Positions 52,641 through 60,982 of a stretch of 64,000 nt of DNA are shown piece after piece; within the stretch, counting starts at the first letter, position 1; every line of letters starts with the position of its first letter. The notes beneath the pieces were generated by a model that saw only the letters and a list, made by a program, of their open reading frames with translations, was not told the DNA's origin and searched no databases. Source of the DNA: Sphingomonas sanguinis (lineage in GTDB: Bacteria > Pseudomonadota > Alphaproteobacteria > Sphingomonadales > Sphingomonadaceae); NCBI RefSeq assembly GCF_019297835.1, contig NZ_CP079203.1, forward strand, positions 3,414,001 through 3,478,000, given 5' to 3'. The position numbers and the translations under genes are program-made.

Positions 52641-53930
52641 ATGGGCGATGCTTTGCGAGTGGCTTTGGCGGGACTGGGCACGGTGGGGGGCGGCGTCATT
52701 CGCCTGCTCGATGCGAACCGTGACCTGATTACCCGGCGCGCCGGTCGTCCCATCGAAATCGTCGCCGTCTCCGCGCGCGATCGGACCAAGGACCGGGGCG
52801 TCGACCTGTCGCGCTTCGAATGGGTGGACGATACCGCCGCGCTCGCCTCGCACCCGGATGCCGATGTGGTGGTCGAGCTGATCGGCGGTTCGGACGGCCC
52901 CGCGCTGACCCTGGCGCGCACCGCGCTGGGGGCGGGGCGCGGCTTCGTCACGGCGAACAAGGCGATGCTGGCGCATCACGGGCTGGAACTGGCGCAGAAG
53001 GCGGAGGAATCCAATGCCGCGCTGAAGTTCGAGGCGGCGGTCGCAGGCGGTATCCCGGTCATCAAGGGGCTTCGCGAGGGCGCGGCAGCGAACGCCATCG
53101 CGCGGGTTTACGGCATCCTCAACGGCACCTGCAATTTCATCCTGTCGAAGATGGAAGCCGAAGGCCGCGACTTCGCCGAGGTTTTGGCCGAGGCCCAAGC
53201 GCTGGGCTATGCCGAAGCGGACCCCAGCTTCGACATCGACGGGGTGGACGCCGCGCACAAGCTGTCGATCTTGGCCGCCATCGCCTTCGGCACCCAGCCA
53301 GCGTTCGATGACGTCGCGATCGGCGGCGTGCGCCATGTGCTGGCCGCCGATATCGCGCAGGCCGCGTCGCTCGGCTACCGTGTCCGCCTGGTCGGCGTGG
53401 CGGAGGAGGGGGCGAACGGCCTGTTCCAGCGCGTGCATCCGCATCTGGTGCCGCTCGACCATCCGCTGGCGCATGTCACCGGCTCGACCAATGCGGTCGT
53501 CGCCGAGGGCAATTTCGTCGGCCGGTTGCTGTTCCAAGGCGCGGGCGCGGGCGACGGCCCGACCGCCAGCGCGGTGGTCGCCGACCTGATCGACATCGCA
53601 CGCGGCGAATATGGCGCGTCCTTCGCCATGCCCGCGCATGAGCTGACGGCGGCGGTGAAGGCCGATAGCGGCGAGCGGCGCGGGCGCGCTTATCTGCGCT
53701 TCACGGTGCAGGACAAGGTTGGCGTGCTGGCCGAAATCGCCGCCGCGATGCGCGATGCGGGGGTGTCGATCGAAAGCCTGATTCAGCGCGGCGAGGCCGC
53801 CGATGGCGGGGTGATGATCGCGATCGTGACGCATGAGGGGCCGGAGCGCGCGGTGGCGCAGGCGCTGGAGCGGTTGCGCGGGAGCCAGAGTTTGGTCGGG
53901 CAGCCGTTGTTGATGCATATTCTGGGGTGA
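52641..53930 (+). CDS. hom: Homoserine dehydrogenase
   Basis: A 429-residue enzyme reducing aspartate semialdehyde to homoserine, the branch point to methionine and threonine. The NAD(P) site is VALAGLGTVGGGVIRLLD, the signature GILNGTCNFILSKMEAEGRD, and the catalytic Lys/Asp region AEADPSFDIDGVDAAHKL. A C-terminal ACT domain (YLRFTVQDKVGVLAEIAAAM) gives feedback control. The ATG at 52641 begins MGDALRVALAG; the open frame upstream overlaps the exonuclease. It is followed by repeats. Confidence 0.96.
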   Translation: MGDALRVALAGLGTVGGGVIRLLDANRDLITRRAGRPIEIVAVSARDRTKDRGVDLSRFEWVDDTAALASHPDADVVVELIGGSDGPALTLARTALGAGRGFVTANKAMLAHHGLELAQKAEESNAALKFEAAVAGGIPVIKGLREGAAANAIARVYGILNGTCNFILSKMEAEGRDFAEVLAEAQALGYAEADPSFDIDGVDAAHKLSILAAIAFGTQPAFDDVAIGGVRHVLAADIAQAASLGYRVRLVGVAEEGANGLFQRVHPHLVPLDHPLAHVTGSTNAVVAEGNFVGRLLFQGAGAGDGPTASAVVADLIDIARGEYGASFAMPAHELTAAVKADSGERRGRAYLRFTVQDKVGVLAEIAAAMRDAGVSIESLIQRGEAADGGVMIAIVTHEGPERAVAQALERLRGSQSLVGQPLLMHILG

Positions 53931-53961
53931 TTGTTGGGGTAAGGTCTCTGCGAGGCACCTT

Positions 53962-54062
53962 ACCCTCCCCCAACCCCTCCCGCCTGCGGGAGGGGAGCGG
54001 CTAGAACGAGCCGCTGAATTTTAGCAACTCCCCTCCCGCAGGCGGGAGGGGATGGGGGAGGG
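53962..54062. repeat. Family 4 repeat pair
   Basis: CCCTCCCCCAACCCCTCCCG with CCTGCGGGAGGGG (to about 54000) and the inverse CCCTCCCGCAGGCGGGAGGG plus GATGGGGGAGGG (from about 54031) lie about 30 bases apart, with CGGCTAGAACGAGCCG hairpin between. It lies between the convergent hom and oxygenase genes. Confidence 0.83.
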
Positions 54063-54086
54063 CGGTGTCTCACCGAGCCCGCACTA

Positions 54087-55043
54087 TCACTTCTTGATCA
54101 ACCCGATCTCGACCAGCCGCTCGAACAGATAGTCATGCGCCGTGATCGGTTCCGGATAGCGATCCGGATGCCCTTCGCTGATCGTGCCGGGCAGCGTCTT
54201 GATCAGGAAGTCCGGCGCCGGGTGCAGGAAGAACGGCATCGAATAGCGCGAGAAGCCGCGCCGTTCGACCGGCGGATTGACGACGCGGTGCGTGGTCGAG
54301 GGCAGGACATGGTTGGTCAGCCGCTGCAGCATATCGCCGACATTGACCACCATCGCGCCCTCGGGCGGACGGATCGCCAGCCACTCGCCCGAATCGCGGT
54401 CGAGCAGTTCGAGGCCCGCTTCCTCGGCCCCGAGCAGCAGCGTGATGAGGTTGATGTCCTCATGCGCGCCCGCCCGCACACCCTCGGCATCGGCGGGGAT
54501 CGGCGGATAGTGGAGCAGGCGCAGGACCGAATTGCCGTCCTTCACGGCGGAATCAAACCAGTTCGGCTCCAGCTCCAGATGTCGCGCGATGGCGGAGAGC
54601 AGCCGGTCGCCGGCGCGATCGAAGGCCGAGAACAGTTCGACGAAATCAGCGCGGAACCCTTCCGGACGGTCGGGCCAGATATTGGCGGGCATCCGGTCCG
54701 CATAGGGGTGCCCCTCGGGGAGTTCGCGGCCGACATGCCAGAATTCCTTCAGGTCGACGACCTTGGCATCCTTGGCGATCTCGGTCTTGAACGGGGTATA
54801 GCCGCGCGCGCCGCCGCCGCCGGGGACGTGATAGCCGCGCTTCTCCTCCTCAGGCAGGTCGAACAGCGCCTTGGTCTGCGCCCAGGCGCGGTCGATCAGT
54901 TCGGCGGGCACGCCATGATCGGCGACGATGGCGAAACCGAACCGCTCGAACGATTCGCCCAAGGCGGCGGCAAAGCCCTCGGGGTCATGGTCCTGGTCGG
55001 CGAGGCTGAGCGTCGGAACCTCGGCGGAGCGGGTGTCGGTCAT
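54087..55043 (-). CDS. 2-oxoglutarate/Fe(II)-dependent oxygenase, isopenicillin-N-synthase-like
   Basis: A 318-residue non-haem iron enzyme. The N-terminal DIOX_N part (PTLSLADQDHDPEGFAAALG, FGFAIVADHGVP) and the jelly-roll core are present. Iron ligands are His and Asp in AGAHEDINLITLL and the distal His in PSTTHRVVNPP, with Arg in the RYSMPFFLHP region for the oxo-acid. ATG 55043 opens MTDTRSAEVPTLSL. The substrate is unknown; relatives range from gibberellin-like to amino-acid oxidases. It is monocistronic. Confidence 0.9.
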   Translation of the reverse strand: MTDTRSAEVPTLSLADQDHDPEGFAAALGESFERFGFAIVADHGVPAELIDRAWAQTKALFDLPEEEKRGYHVPGGGGARGYTPFKTEIAKDAKVVDLKEFWHVGRELPEGHPYADRMPANIWPDRPEGFRADFVELFSAFDRAGDRLLSAIARHLELEPNWFDSAVKDGNSVLRLLHYPPIPADAEGVRAGAHEDINLITLLLGAEEAGLELLDRDSGEWLAIRPPEGAMVVNVGDMLQRLTNHVLPSTTHRVVNPPVERRGFSRYSMPFFLHPAPDFLIKTLPGTISEGHPDRYPEPITAHDYLFERLVEIGLIKK

Positions 55044-55129
55044 GGCGATATGTCCAGAAAATCGAATAGGCTGGCACCTATATAACGCGCCCGTCATTCC
55101 CGAACAGGGTGCGTCATCCGCCCCCTCCA

Positions 55130-55660
55130 TTATCCTCCGAGCGTGATCGTCCCCGTCGATCGGTCACCGCCCGAGGGGCGAAGGTCGAGGCGGAAGGATT
55201 TCTCCTCCGCCGTCTTGCCGACCAGCGCGCCGCCCTGATCGGTCAGGGTGAAGTCGGCTTCGCCCATCTTGTCGCGGAACCAGTCGCGCACCGTCGCTGG
55301 ATCGGCTGGACTGTCGAAGGTCATGGTGAACGCCTTGTCGCGGCCATTGCCGACATCGACGTTGCGGATCGTCGAGCCGGGATAGAGATGCACGCCGTTC
55401 AGCTCGAAATTATCGGCCTCCATCGACACCTTGGGCAGCTTGAACGCGCCGGAAAAGCCGGGCAGCGCCAGCTTCACCTCCCCCGACTTGCCATCGACCG
55501 ACGCCAGCGTTTCGCCATCCGAGCCGTTCACCGTGATCGACGTACCCTGGTTCGGCCGATCGCAGGCCGACAGGGCGAGCGCCGCCAGCAGCGGGAGGGT
55601 CACGGAAGAGGACAGGGACAGGCCGGTCTTGCGCAGCCCGGTACGGTGCTGGATGGTCAT
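55130..55660 (-). CDS. Predicted lipoprotein, function unknown
   Basis: A 176-residue lipoprotein: signal with LALSACDRP lipobox, then GTSITVNGSDGETLASVDGK and strand-rich stretches (VKLALPGFSGAFKLPKVSME). ATG 55660 has AAGGAG 9 bases upstream and starts a clear signal peptide. The gene lies 86 bases upstream of the oxygenase start on the same strand. I do not recognise the family. Confidence 0.78.
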   Translation of the reverse strand: MTIQHRTGLRKTGLSLSSSVTLPLLAALALSACDRPNQGTSITVNGSDGETLASVDGKSGEVKLALPGFSGAFKLPKVSMEADNFELNGVHLYPGSTIRNVDVGNGRDKAFTMTFDSPADPATVRDWFRDKMGEADFTLTDQGGALVGKTAEEKSFRLDLRPSGGDRSTGTITLGG

Positions 55661-55857
55661 GACGGCAAACTCCTTCTGCATTCTGCATGTCTTGCGCAGC
55701 GTGATCGTGATTGTTCGTCGCGCAAGCTGTCCTCGTGCTGAACGCGCGACGCCGGATGCGGTGTCGGACACCAGCGCGCGCAGACTGCAATAAGGCCTCG
55801 CACGCCGTCCCTCACTGCGGCATAATGATGTGCCTCACCATGGCCGGGGAGGGTGGA

Positions 55858-57330
55858 ATGAAGATCTTAGAAACCGATAACCACCCGATTCCAGTCGCTG
55901 CGGTGACAGACATGAAGGCCCCGTCCACACCGATCAGTATGAATGCCAGCATGGTCTGGCTGCTGGCCGCGCTGCTGTATTTCCTGTTCGCCGCCTCGAC
56001 CATCCATCTGACGAGTGACGGACGGACCATTGCAACGGTCTGGCCCGCCAATGCCGTCCTGCTCGCCATGCTGCTGCTGGACGGCCGCCCGCGCTGGGGG
56101 TTGGTGCTGAGCGCGGGACTGGTCGCCAATGTCGCCGCCAACTGGCTGACCCGCGGGACGATGGCGGGCGCGCTGCTGTACAGCATGGCGAACGGGGTCG
56201 AAATCGGACTGGCAGCGATGCTGGTCCGGGCGGGCGGACGGCGTTTCGATGCGCTGCGGTCGCCCCAGGGTCTGTTGCGTTTCCTGATTGCGGCCGGGCT
56301 CATCTCTCCGTTGGTCAGCGGTCTGCTGGGCGCGTCGACCGCCGTAGCCCTGTTCGCTGAGCCTTTTACCGAAGCCTTCACGGTCTGGCTGCTGAGCGAC
56401 AGCCTCGGCCTCCTGATCTTCACGCCGATGGTGTTCGCGGTATTTTCAGGCGAGCTGGCCGATACGATCGCGCAATGGAGCTGGCGGGAACGTGCCGTAT
56501 CGGCGGCGATCCTGCTGAGCGTCGCGCTGACCACCTATGCGGTATTCTTCGTCGCTGCCTTGCCTGCGCTGTTCCTCCTCTATGCGCCAGTCATGCTGGT
56601 GACGTTCCGCATCGGGCCGCTCGGGACCAATCTGGCGGTGATCATCATCGCCGTGATGGGGGCCTTCGCAACGGCACGGGGACATGGCCCGGTCGTCATG
56701 ATCCAGGCCGATGCCCTGCACCATGCCCATATGTTGCAGATCTTTCTCGCGGTCGTCCTGCTGACCTGCCTGCCGGTCGCGGCGGGGCTGGCGGAGCAGC
56801 GACGGCTGGCGGCCGAATTGGCGCGGCGCGAACGGGAGGCCAAGGATCAGGCGGCGACCGATCCGTTGACCGGCGTGCTCAATCGCCGTGGCTTTGCGCT
56901 GGCCGCGGCGGAGTGGAGCCCGGCGGAACTGGGGCAGAGCTGTTGCGTCGCGATCGATGTCGATCGGTTCAAGGACATCAACGATCGCTGGGGGCACGGT
57001 TTCGGCGATCGCGTCCTGTGTCATCTGGCGACGACCCTTCGCGCGCAGGCCCAGCCCGGCGACCTGATCGGTCGACTGGGCGGCGATGAATTCCTGATGC
57101 TGGTGCGGACCGACCAGACGCGATCGGGTGAGGCGTTCTGTGCCCGTGTCCAGGCGGCTCTTCGGCAGACTCCTGTCGACACGGGCGAGCAGGTCCAGGT
57201 GATGGTCTCGATCAGCCTGGGTCTTGCCGCGGGGCAGTCCGACGACACGGTGGAGCAACTGTCGCGCCGTGCCGATAGCGCGCTTTATGCGGCGAAAAAG
57301 GCAGGCCGCAACACCGTTCGCAGAGCCTGA
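55858..57330 (+). CDS. MASE1-type membrane diguanylate cyclase
   Basis: A 490-residue inner-membrane signalling protein. Residues about 28-305 form a MASE1-like sensor with eight or more helices (WLLAALLYFLFAASTIHLTS, TVWPANAVLLAMLLL). A GGDEF domain follows (about 330-485): DPLTGVLNRRGF, IDVDRFKDINDRWGHGFGD and an intact GRLGGDEFLML, so it should make c-di-GMP. The inhibitory RxxD site upstream of GGDEF reads QPGD, losing the Arg, so product inhibition is probably weak. ATG 55858 is used after GGGAGGG. Confidence 0.9.
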   Translation: MKILETDNHPIPVAAVTDMKAPSTPISMNASMVWLLAALLYFLFAASTIHLTSDGRTIATVWPANAVLLAMLLLDGRPRWGLVLSAGLVANVAANWLTRGTMAGALLYSMANGVEIGLAAMLVRAGGRRFDALRSPQGLLRFLIAAGLISPLVSGLLGASTAVALFAEPFTEAFTVWLLSDSLGLLIFTPMVFAVFSGELADTIAQWSWRERAVSAAILLSVALTTYAVFFVAALPALFLLYAPVMLVTFRIGPLGTNLAVIIIAVMGAFATARGHGPVVMIQADALHHAHMLQIFLAVVLLTCLPVAAGLAEQRRLAAELARREREAKDQAATDPLTGVLNRRGFALAAAEWSPAELGQSCCVAIDVDRFKDINDRWGHGFGDRVLCHLATTLRAQAQPGDLIGRLGGDEFLMLVRTDQTRSGEAFCARVQAALRQTPVDTGEQVQVMVSISLGLAAGQSDDTVEQLSRRADSALYAAKKAGRNTVRRA

Positions 57331-57450
57331 GCCACTGCGATCGGCATGGGCCGGGCATGGTATCGGACGGAGCCGCGCGGCCATTACCGCGTTACCGATG
57401 CCGGTTTTGCGGTTTCCCTCTCCGTCCATCCACCCTAAGAGACAGCCATC

Positions 57451-58698
57451 ATGTCCGAATCCCGTTCCGCTGATCCGGTGACGCCCGTCACCGCCGAGCC
57501 TCCCGGCGCGCCCATCGGCTTTGTCGAGTTCGTCCTGCTGATCGCGGCGCTGATGGCGTTGACCGCGCTGGGCATCGATTCGATGCTGCCCGCGCTGCCT
57601 GCCATCGGGGAGTCGCTGGGCGCGTCGCCCGCGGCGCGGCCGTTCGTCGTTACCACCTTCCTGATCGGCTTCGGCGTGGCGCAGCTGGTGCATGGGCCGC
57701 TGGCGGATCGCTATGGGCGGCGGCGGGTGCTGATCGTCGCGCTCATCATCTACATCATCGCCAATGGCGCGGCGGCGGTGGCGGGCAGCTTTACCCTTTT
57801 GCTGGTCGCGAGGGTCTGTGCGGGGGCGGCGATCGCGGCGACGCGGGTGGCGACGGTGGCGCTGGTCCGCGACTGCTATCACGGGCGCGCGATGGCGCAG
57901 GTCATGTCGATCGCCTTCATGGTGTTCATGATCGTACCGATCCTGGCGCCCGCTTTCGGCGAGCTGGTGCTGCTGTTCGGCAATTGGCGGCTGATCTTCT
58001 GGACGATCGCGGGCCTCGCCACGCTGGTCCTGGCCTGGTTTTCGCTCCGGATGCCCGAGACGCTGGCGGTGGAGGCGCAGCTGCCCATCTCGTTGACGCG
58101 CATTGTCGGGGGCTGGCGCGAGACGCTCGGCGACCGGCTGTCGCTGGGCTATACGCTGGCGGCGACCGCGCTGATGGCGGCGCTCTACGGCTATCTGAAC
58201 TCGGTGCAGCCGATCATGGCGCAGACCTTCGGGCGCGAAAAGCTGCTCGCGCTGATCTTTGCCACCACCTCGGTCACGATGGCGGCGGCGAACCTGCTCA
58301 ACTCGCGGATCGTCATGCGGCTGGGCACGCGGCTCATCAGCCACAGCTCGGTCACGATCCTGATCGTCGTGTCGGCGATCCATCTGGCCATCGCGCATTT
58401 CGGCGGTGAATCGCTGATCGTCTTCGCGGTGCTGCAGGCGATCACCATGGCGTGCTTCGGTCTGGCGACGTCCAACTTCTCGTCGATGGCGATGGAGAAT
58501 ATGGGGCGGATCGCCGGCACCGCGTCGAGCGTGCAGGGCTTTACCAGCGTCACCATCGGATCGGTGATTGGGGCAGGCATCGGCCAGGCCTATGACGGGA
58601 CGACCCAACCGCTGACCTTGGGTTTCCTGATCGCAGGATGCGCCGCCTTCGCCTTCGTCTTTGCGACTGAGCGCGGGCGGATGTTCCGTCCCGCGTGA
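57451..58698 (+). CDS. MFS drug-efflux transporter, Bcr/CflA family
   Basis: A 415-residue inner-membrane protein with 12 helices. The Bcr/CflA start MALTALGIDSMLPALPAIGE and the MFS loop GPLADRYGRRRVLI are clear; helix 4 carries ARVCAGAAIAATRVATVALV and then RDCYHGRAMAQVMS. The second half has SSMAMENMGRIAGTASSVQG. It exports toxic compounds with protons; the substrate cannot be read. The ATG 57451 opens MSESRSADPVT. Confidence 0.93.
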   Translation: MSESRSADPVTPVTAEPPGAPIGFVEFVLLIAALMALTALGIDSMLPALPAIGESLGASPAARPFVVTTFLIGFGVAQLVHGPLADRYGRRRVLIVALIIYIIANGAAAVAGSFTLLLVARVCAGAAIAATRVATVALVRDCYHGRAMAQVMSIAFMVFMIVPILAPAFGELVLLFGNWRLIFWTIAGLATLVLAWFSLRMPETLAVEAQLPISLTRIVGGWRETLGDRLSLGYTLAATALMAALYGYLNSVQPIMAQTFGREKLLALIFATTSVTMAAANLLNSRIVMRLGTRLISHSSVTILIVVSAIHLAIAHFGGESLIVFAVLQAITMACFGLATSNFSSMAMENMGRIAGTASSVQGFTSVTIGSVIGAGIGQAYDGTTQPLTLGFLIAGCAAFAFVFATERGRMFRPA

Positions 58699-58765
58699 AG
58701 GGTGCCGGGGAACCGCCCGGCCCGCCCCCGTGTTCCCCCTCCACAGAGTTCAAGAGGAGGCAGTG

Positions 58766-59107
58766 ATGGGCGGACATCAGGTTCCCAGCCAGGGACCCGG
58801 CGACGATGGCTGGGACGAGGAAGGCTATGACGAGAGCCAGCGCGCCGAAATCCTGGAGGTGACGCGTGACGGCCCCAGCGACGGCGTCCTGCTGACCGAT
58901 ATCGAACCCGATCTGGGCGACGACAGCGTCGAGGACGAGCCGATCGACGAACTCGACATGGACTCCGAAGAGGTCGGGACCAGCGATGCCTCGGTCGACA
59001 TGAATGCCGAGGATATCGATGAGGACGATCTCCAGGAGGATTTCGAGGACGATACGGTGGCCGACGACGAGATCGACGACGCCGACGACACCGCGCTGCG
59101 GCCATGA
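58766..59107 (+). CDS. Extremely acidic low-complexity protein, function unknown
   Basis: A 113-residue protein made mostly of Asp and Glu after a short start (MGGHQVPSQGPGDDGWDEEG), with a run DVDMNAEDIDEDDLQEDFED-like in the second half and hardly any Lys. GAGGAGG lies 6 bases before the ATG, so it is well translated. Its stop overlaps the next start (ATGA) by 4 bases. It may bind metal or basic partners, or act as a DNA mimic; nothing in the sequence decides. Confidence 0.72.
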   Translation: MGGHQVPSQGPGDDGWDEEGYDESQRAEILEVTRDGPSDGVLLTDIEPDLGDDSVEDEPIDELDMDSEEVGTSDASVDMNAEDIDEDDLQEDFEDDTVADDEIDDADDTALRP

Positions 59108-59442
59108 ACCGGCTTCCCGTCGCGCTGGCGGCGGGCGGCATCGTGCTGGTCGGCTGTTCGACCATGCCCGATCCGCGCGCTGCCCAGCGCTCGGCGCTCC
59201 CGCCGATGGTCTCCACCACCTTCCGGTGCGAGAACGGCAGCAGCTTCTGGGTGCGCTTCGACAATCGCGACGACAGCGCACTGGTGCGCTTCGGCGACGA
59301 CCTGGAGATGCGGCTGGAGGGGCAGCGGGTCGCGTCCGGCATCCACTATAGCGGCTTCGGGCATGACCTGCGTGGCAAGGGGGGTGAGGTTGTTTTGACA
59401 CGCCCCACGGGTGATTCCGTACGCTGCACCGCCACGCGATGA
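59104..59442 (+). CDS. MliC-family lysozyme-inhibitor lipoprotein
   Basis: A 112-residue lipoprotein with lipobox IVLVGCSTM and an MliC fold: TTFRCENGSSFWVRFDNRDD then ALVRFGDDLEMRLEGQRVAS, then GIHYSGFGHDLRGKGGEVVL and a C-terminal Cys (VRCTATR). The two Cys would form the family disulfide. MliC proteins at the cell surface block host c-type lysozyme. It is coupled to the preceding acidic protein. Confidence 0.88.
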   Translation: MNRLPVALAAGGIVLVGCSTMPDPRAAQRSALPPMVSTTFRCENGSSFWVRFDNRDDSALVRFGDDLEMRLEGQRVASGIHYSGFGHDLRGKGGEVVLTRPTGDSVRCTATR

Positions 59443-59674
59443 AACCAGCGGGCGGAAAAGCGGCCGGAAAGTGGCGGAAATCCGCCAATGCCGCATTCCG
59501 CCCCCATTTGGTTCATCTTGGTGACAGGAACTGTGTCTTTGGTGTTACAGGTTCCGACAAGGCGATCAAAAATCTGAAATGCCGTGCAACCCATGGGCGT
59601 CTAGCCGGTTAAGCGGGCCTGGGCTGAGCGGTTGGATCCGCCGCCCCACATAGAATAAGAGAAGGGTATCTCAC

Positions 59675-60316
59675 ATGCGTAAGCTTTCCCTCGTCGCCGC
59701 TGCGGCGGCCGCGTTCGTTGCCGTGCCTGCCATGGCTCAGGACATGAACACCACCGACACGACGACCGCGGCTCCGGCCCCGGCCGACACCGCGACTGCT
59801 CCCGACGGCACCCGCGCCTTCGGTATCGAGCCGTACGTCGCGATCATGGGTGGTTGGGAGCAGTTCGATCGCCAGTCGGTCGCCGGCATCCCCGCGCAGC
59901 CCAAGGGCTACAACCTGGACGGCGCGCTGGTTGAGGGCATCGTCGGCTTCAACGTGCCGCTGGGCCCCGTGTTCGTCGGTGCCGAGGGCGCGGTCGCCAA
60001 GGGCGTGTCGGGTGACATCGACTGGCAGTATGGTGCCTATGGCCGCGCGGGCTTCCGCGCCGGTGAGAGCGGCCTGTTCTACGGCAAGGTCGGCTACCGC
60101 TGGAACAACTTCCACAACTTCGCTCCGGGCGTCGCTGGCGACCTGAAGCAGGACTATCACGCGACCGTGTACGGCGTCGGCGCCGAAGTCGGCCCGAAGG
60201 ACATCGGTCTGGGCGGTCTGACCGGCAACTCGGGTCTGCGTCTGCGTATGGAAGTTTCGACCTTCGACAACGCGCACTCCTTCCGTCCGATGGCGGGTGT
60301 TGTCGCACACTTCTGA
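59675..60316 (+). CDS. Outer-membrane beta-barrel protein (opacity/porin type)
   Basis: A 213-residue protein with signal MRKLSLVAAAAAAFVAVPAM and a Thr/Ala/Pro-rich linker (NTTDTTTAAPAPADTATAP), then an eight-strand-like barrel (FGIEPYVAIMGGWEQFD, ending RPMAGVVAHF with terminal Phe). AAGGG stands 9 bases before the ATG. Codon use is more biased than in neighbours (Arg CGT, Gly GGT, Thr ACC), suggesting high expression. A strong terminator follows. Confidence 0.87.
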   Translation: MRKLSLVAAAAAAFVAVPAMAQDMNTTDTTTAAPAPADTATAPDGTRAFGIEPYVAIMGGWEQFDRQSVAGIPAQPKGYNLDGALVEGIVGFNVPLGPVFVGAEGAVAKGVSGDIDWQYGAYGRAGFRAGESGLFYGKVGYRWNNFHNFAPGVAGDLKQDYHATVYGVGAEVGPKDIGLGGLTGNSGLRLRMEVSTFDNAHSFRPMAGVVAHF

Positions 60317-60345
60317 TCCCTCTCGGATCCAGTTGGCGTAAAGGA

Positions 60346-60380
60346 ACGGGGTTCGGCAGCGATGCCGGACCCCGTTTTTT
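60346..60380 (+). terminator. Intrinsic terminator of the beta-barrel gene
   Basis: A 12-bp stem (60346-60357 with 60364-60375, one G-T pair) with a 6-base loop is followed by six T. It lies 30 bases after the stop. Confidence 0.9.
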
Positions 60381-60408
60381 ATGGGCTGATGCTTCCCATA
60401 TCAGGCGC

Positions 60409-60741
60409 ATGGTCGGGCGGGTAAAGCGAAAGGCGGGGCTGGTGGCCGCCGCCGAACGGGTCGAGCGGACCGCAGCGCTGGCCTGCGCGCTGTGCGAACG
60501 GCCGCTGGGGGTGAAGGTGGAATGGCACCACCCCGTTCCCAAGAGCGAAGGCGGGCGACAGACGGTGCCGGTGCATCCCATCTGTCACCGGACCATCCAT
60601 GCGACCTTTTCCAATGCGGAACTGGCGCGGGGCTATGCCGACTTTGCGGTGCTGCGCGCGCATCCGGAGATGGTGCGGTTCCTGCGGTGGATTGCAAGGA
60701 AACCGGCCGATTTCCATGCGCCGACCCGCGCGGCGCGGTGA
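60409..60741 (+). CDS. HNH endonuclease-like protein
   Basis: A 110-residue protein with a compact HNH fold: zinc Cys pair ACALCERPL, then VEWHHPVPKSEGGRQT (catalytic His) and VPVHPICHRTIHATF. Helical C-terminus. Such small HNH proteins occur free-standing in many genomes; the target is unknown. It starts 29 bases behind the terminator, and no Shine-Dalgarno is evident. Confidence 0.83.
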   Translation: MVGRVKRKAGLVAAAERVERTAALACALCERPLGVKVEWHHPVPKSEGGRQTVPVHPICHRTIHATFSNAELARGYADFAVLRAHPEMVRFLRWIARKPADFHAPTRAAR

Positions 60742-60784
60742 GGTCTTTTTGCGCACCTGCGTGGTGCCCGGGGAACCCATCGCC

Positions 60785-60909
60785 CCGTTCAGCCTGAGCG
60801 AAGTCGAAGGCCAAGGGATTCGGGCTGTCTCGGGCTTTATCTGAACCCGTTAAAATGCCTTTGTGGCGAACGTCTGAGCGTGGCCTTCGACTACGCTCAG
60901 GCTGAACGG
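60785..60909. repeat. Inverted pair of the family 1 repeat
   Basis: An inverse copy (60785-60812) and a forward copy (60882-60909, with one changed base in CTACGCTC) are 69 bases apart. They lie between the convergent HNH and priA genes. Confidence 0.88.
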
Positions 60910-60982
60910 AGGGCGGTGAAGGGGAGGCCACCAAGCCGCCCGACAACTCCGCGTCCCCCGCGCCTCTGCGCGCGCCCTCTGG

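Noticed and set aside
59443..59674. Promoter of the highly expressed barrel gene
   Set aside because: The region has TTGGTG-like boxes but no matching -10 at proper spacing, so no site is called.
2253..60909. Could the recurring hairpin repeats be CRISPR arrays?
   Set aside because: Copies are scattered singly or in inverted pairs between genes, with no regular spacers and no cas genes.
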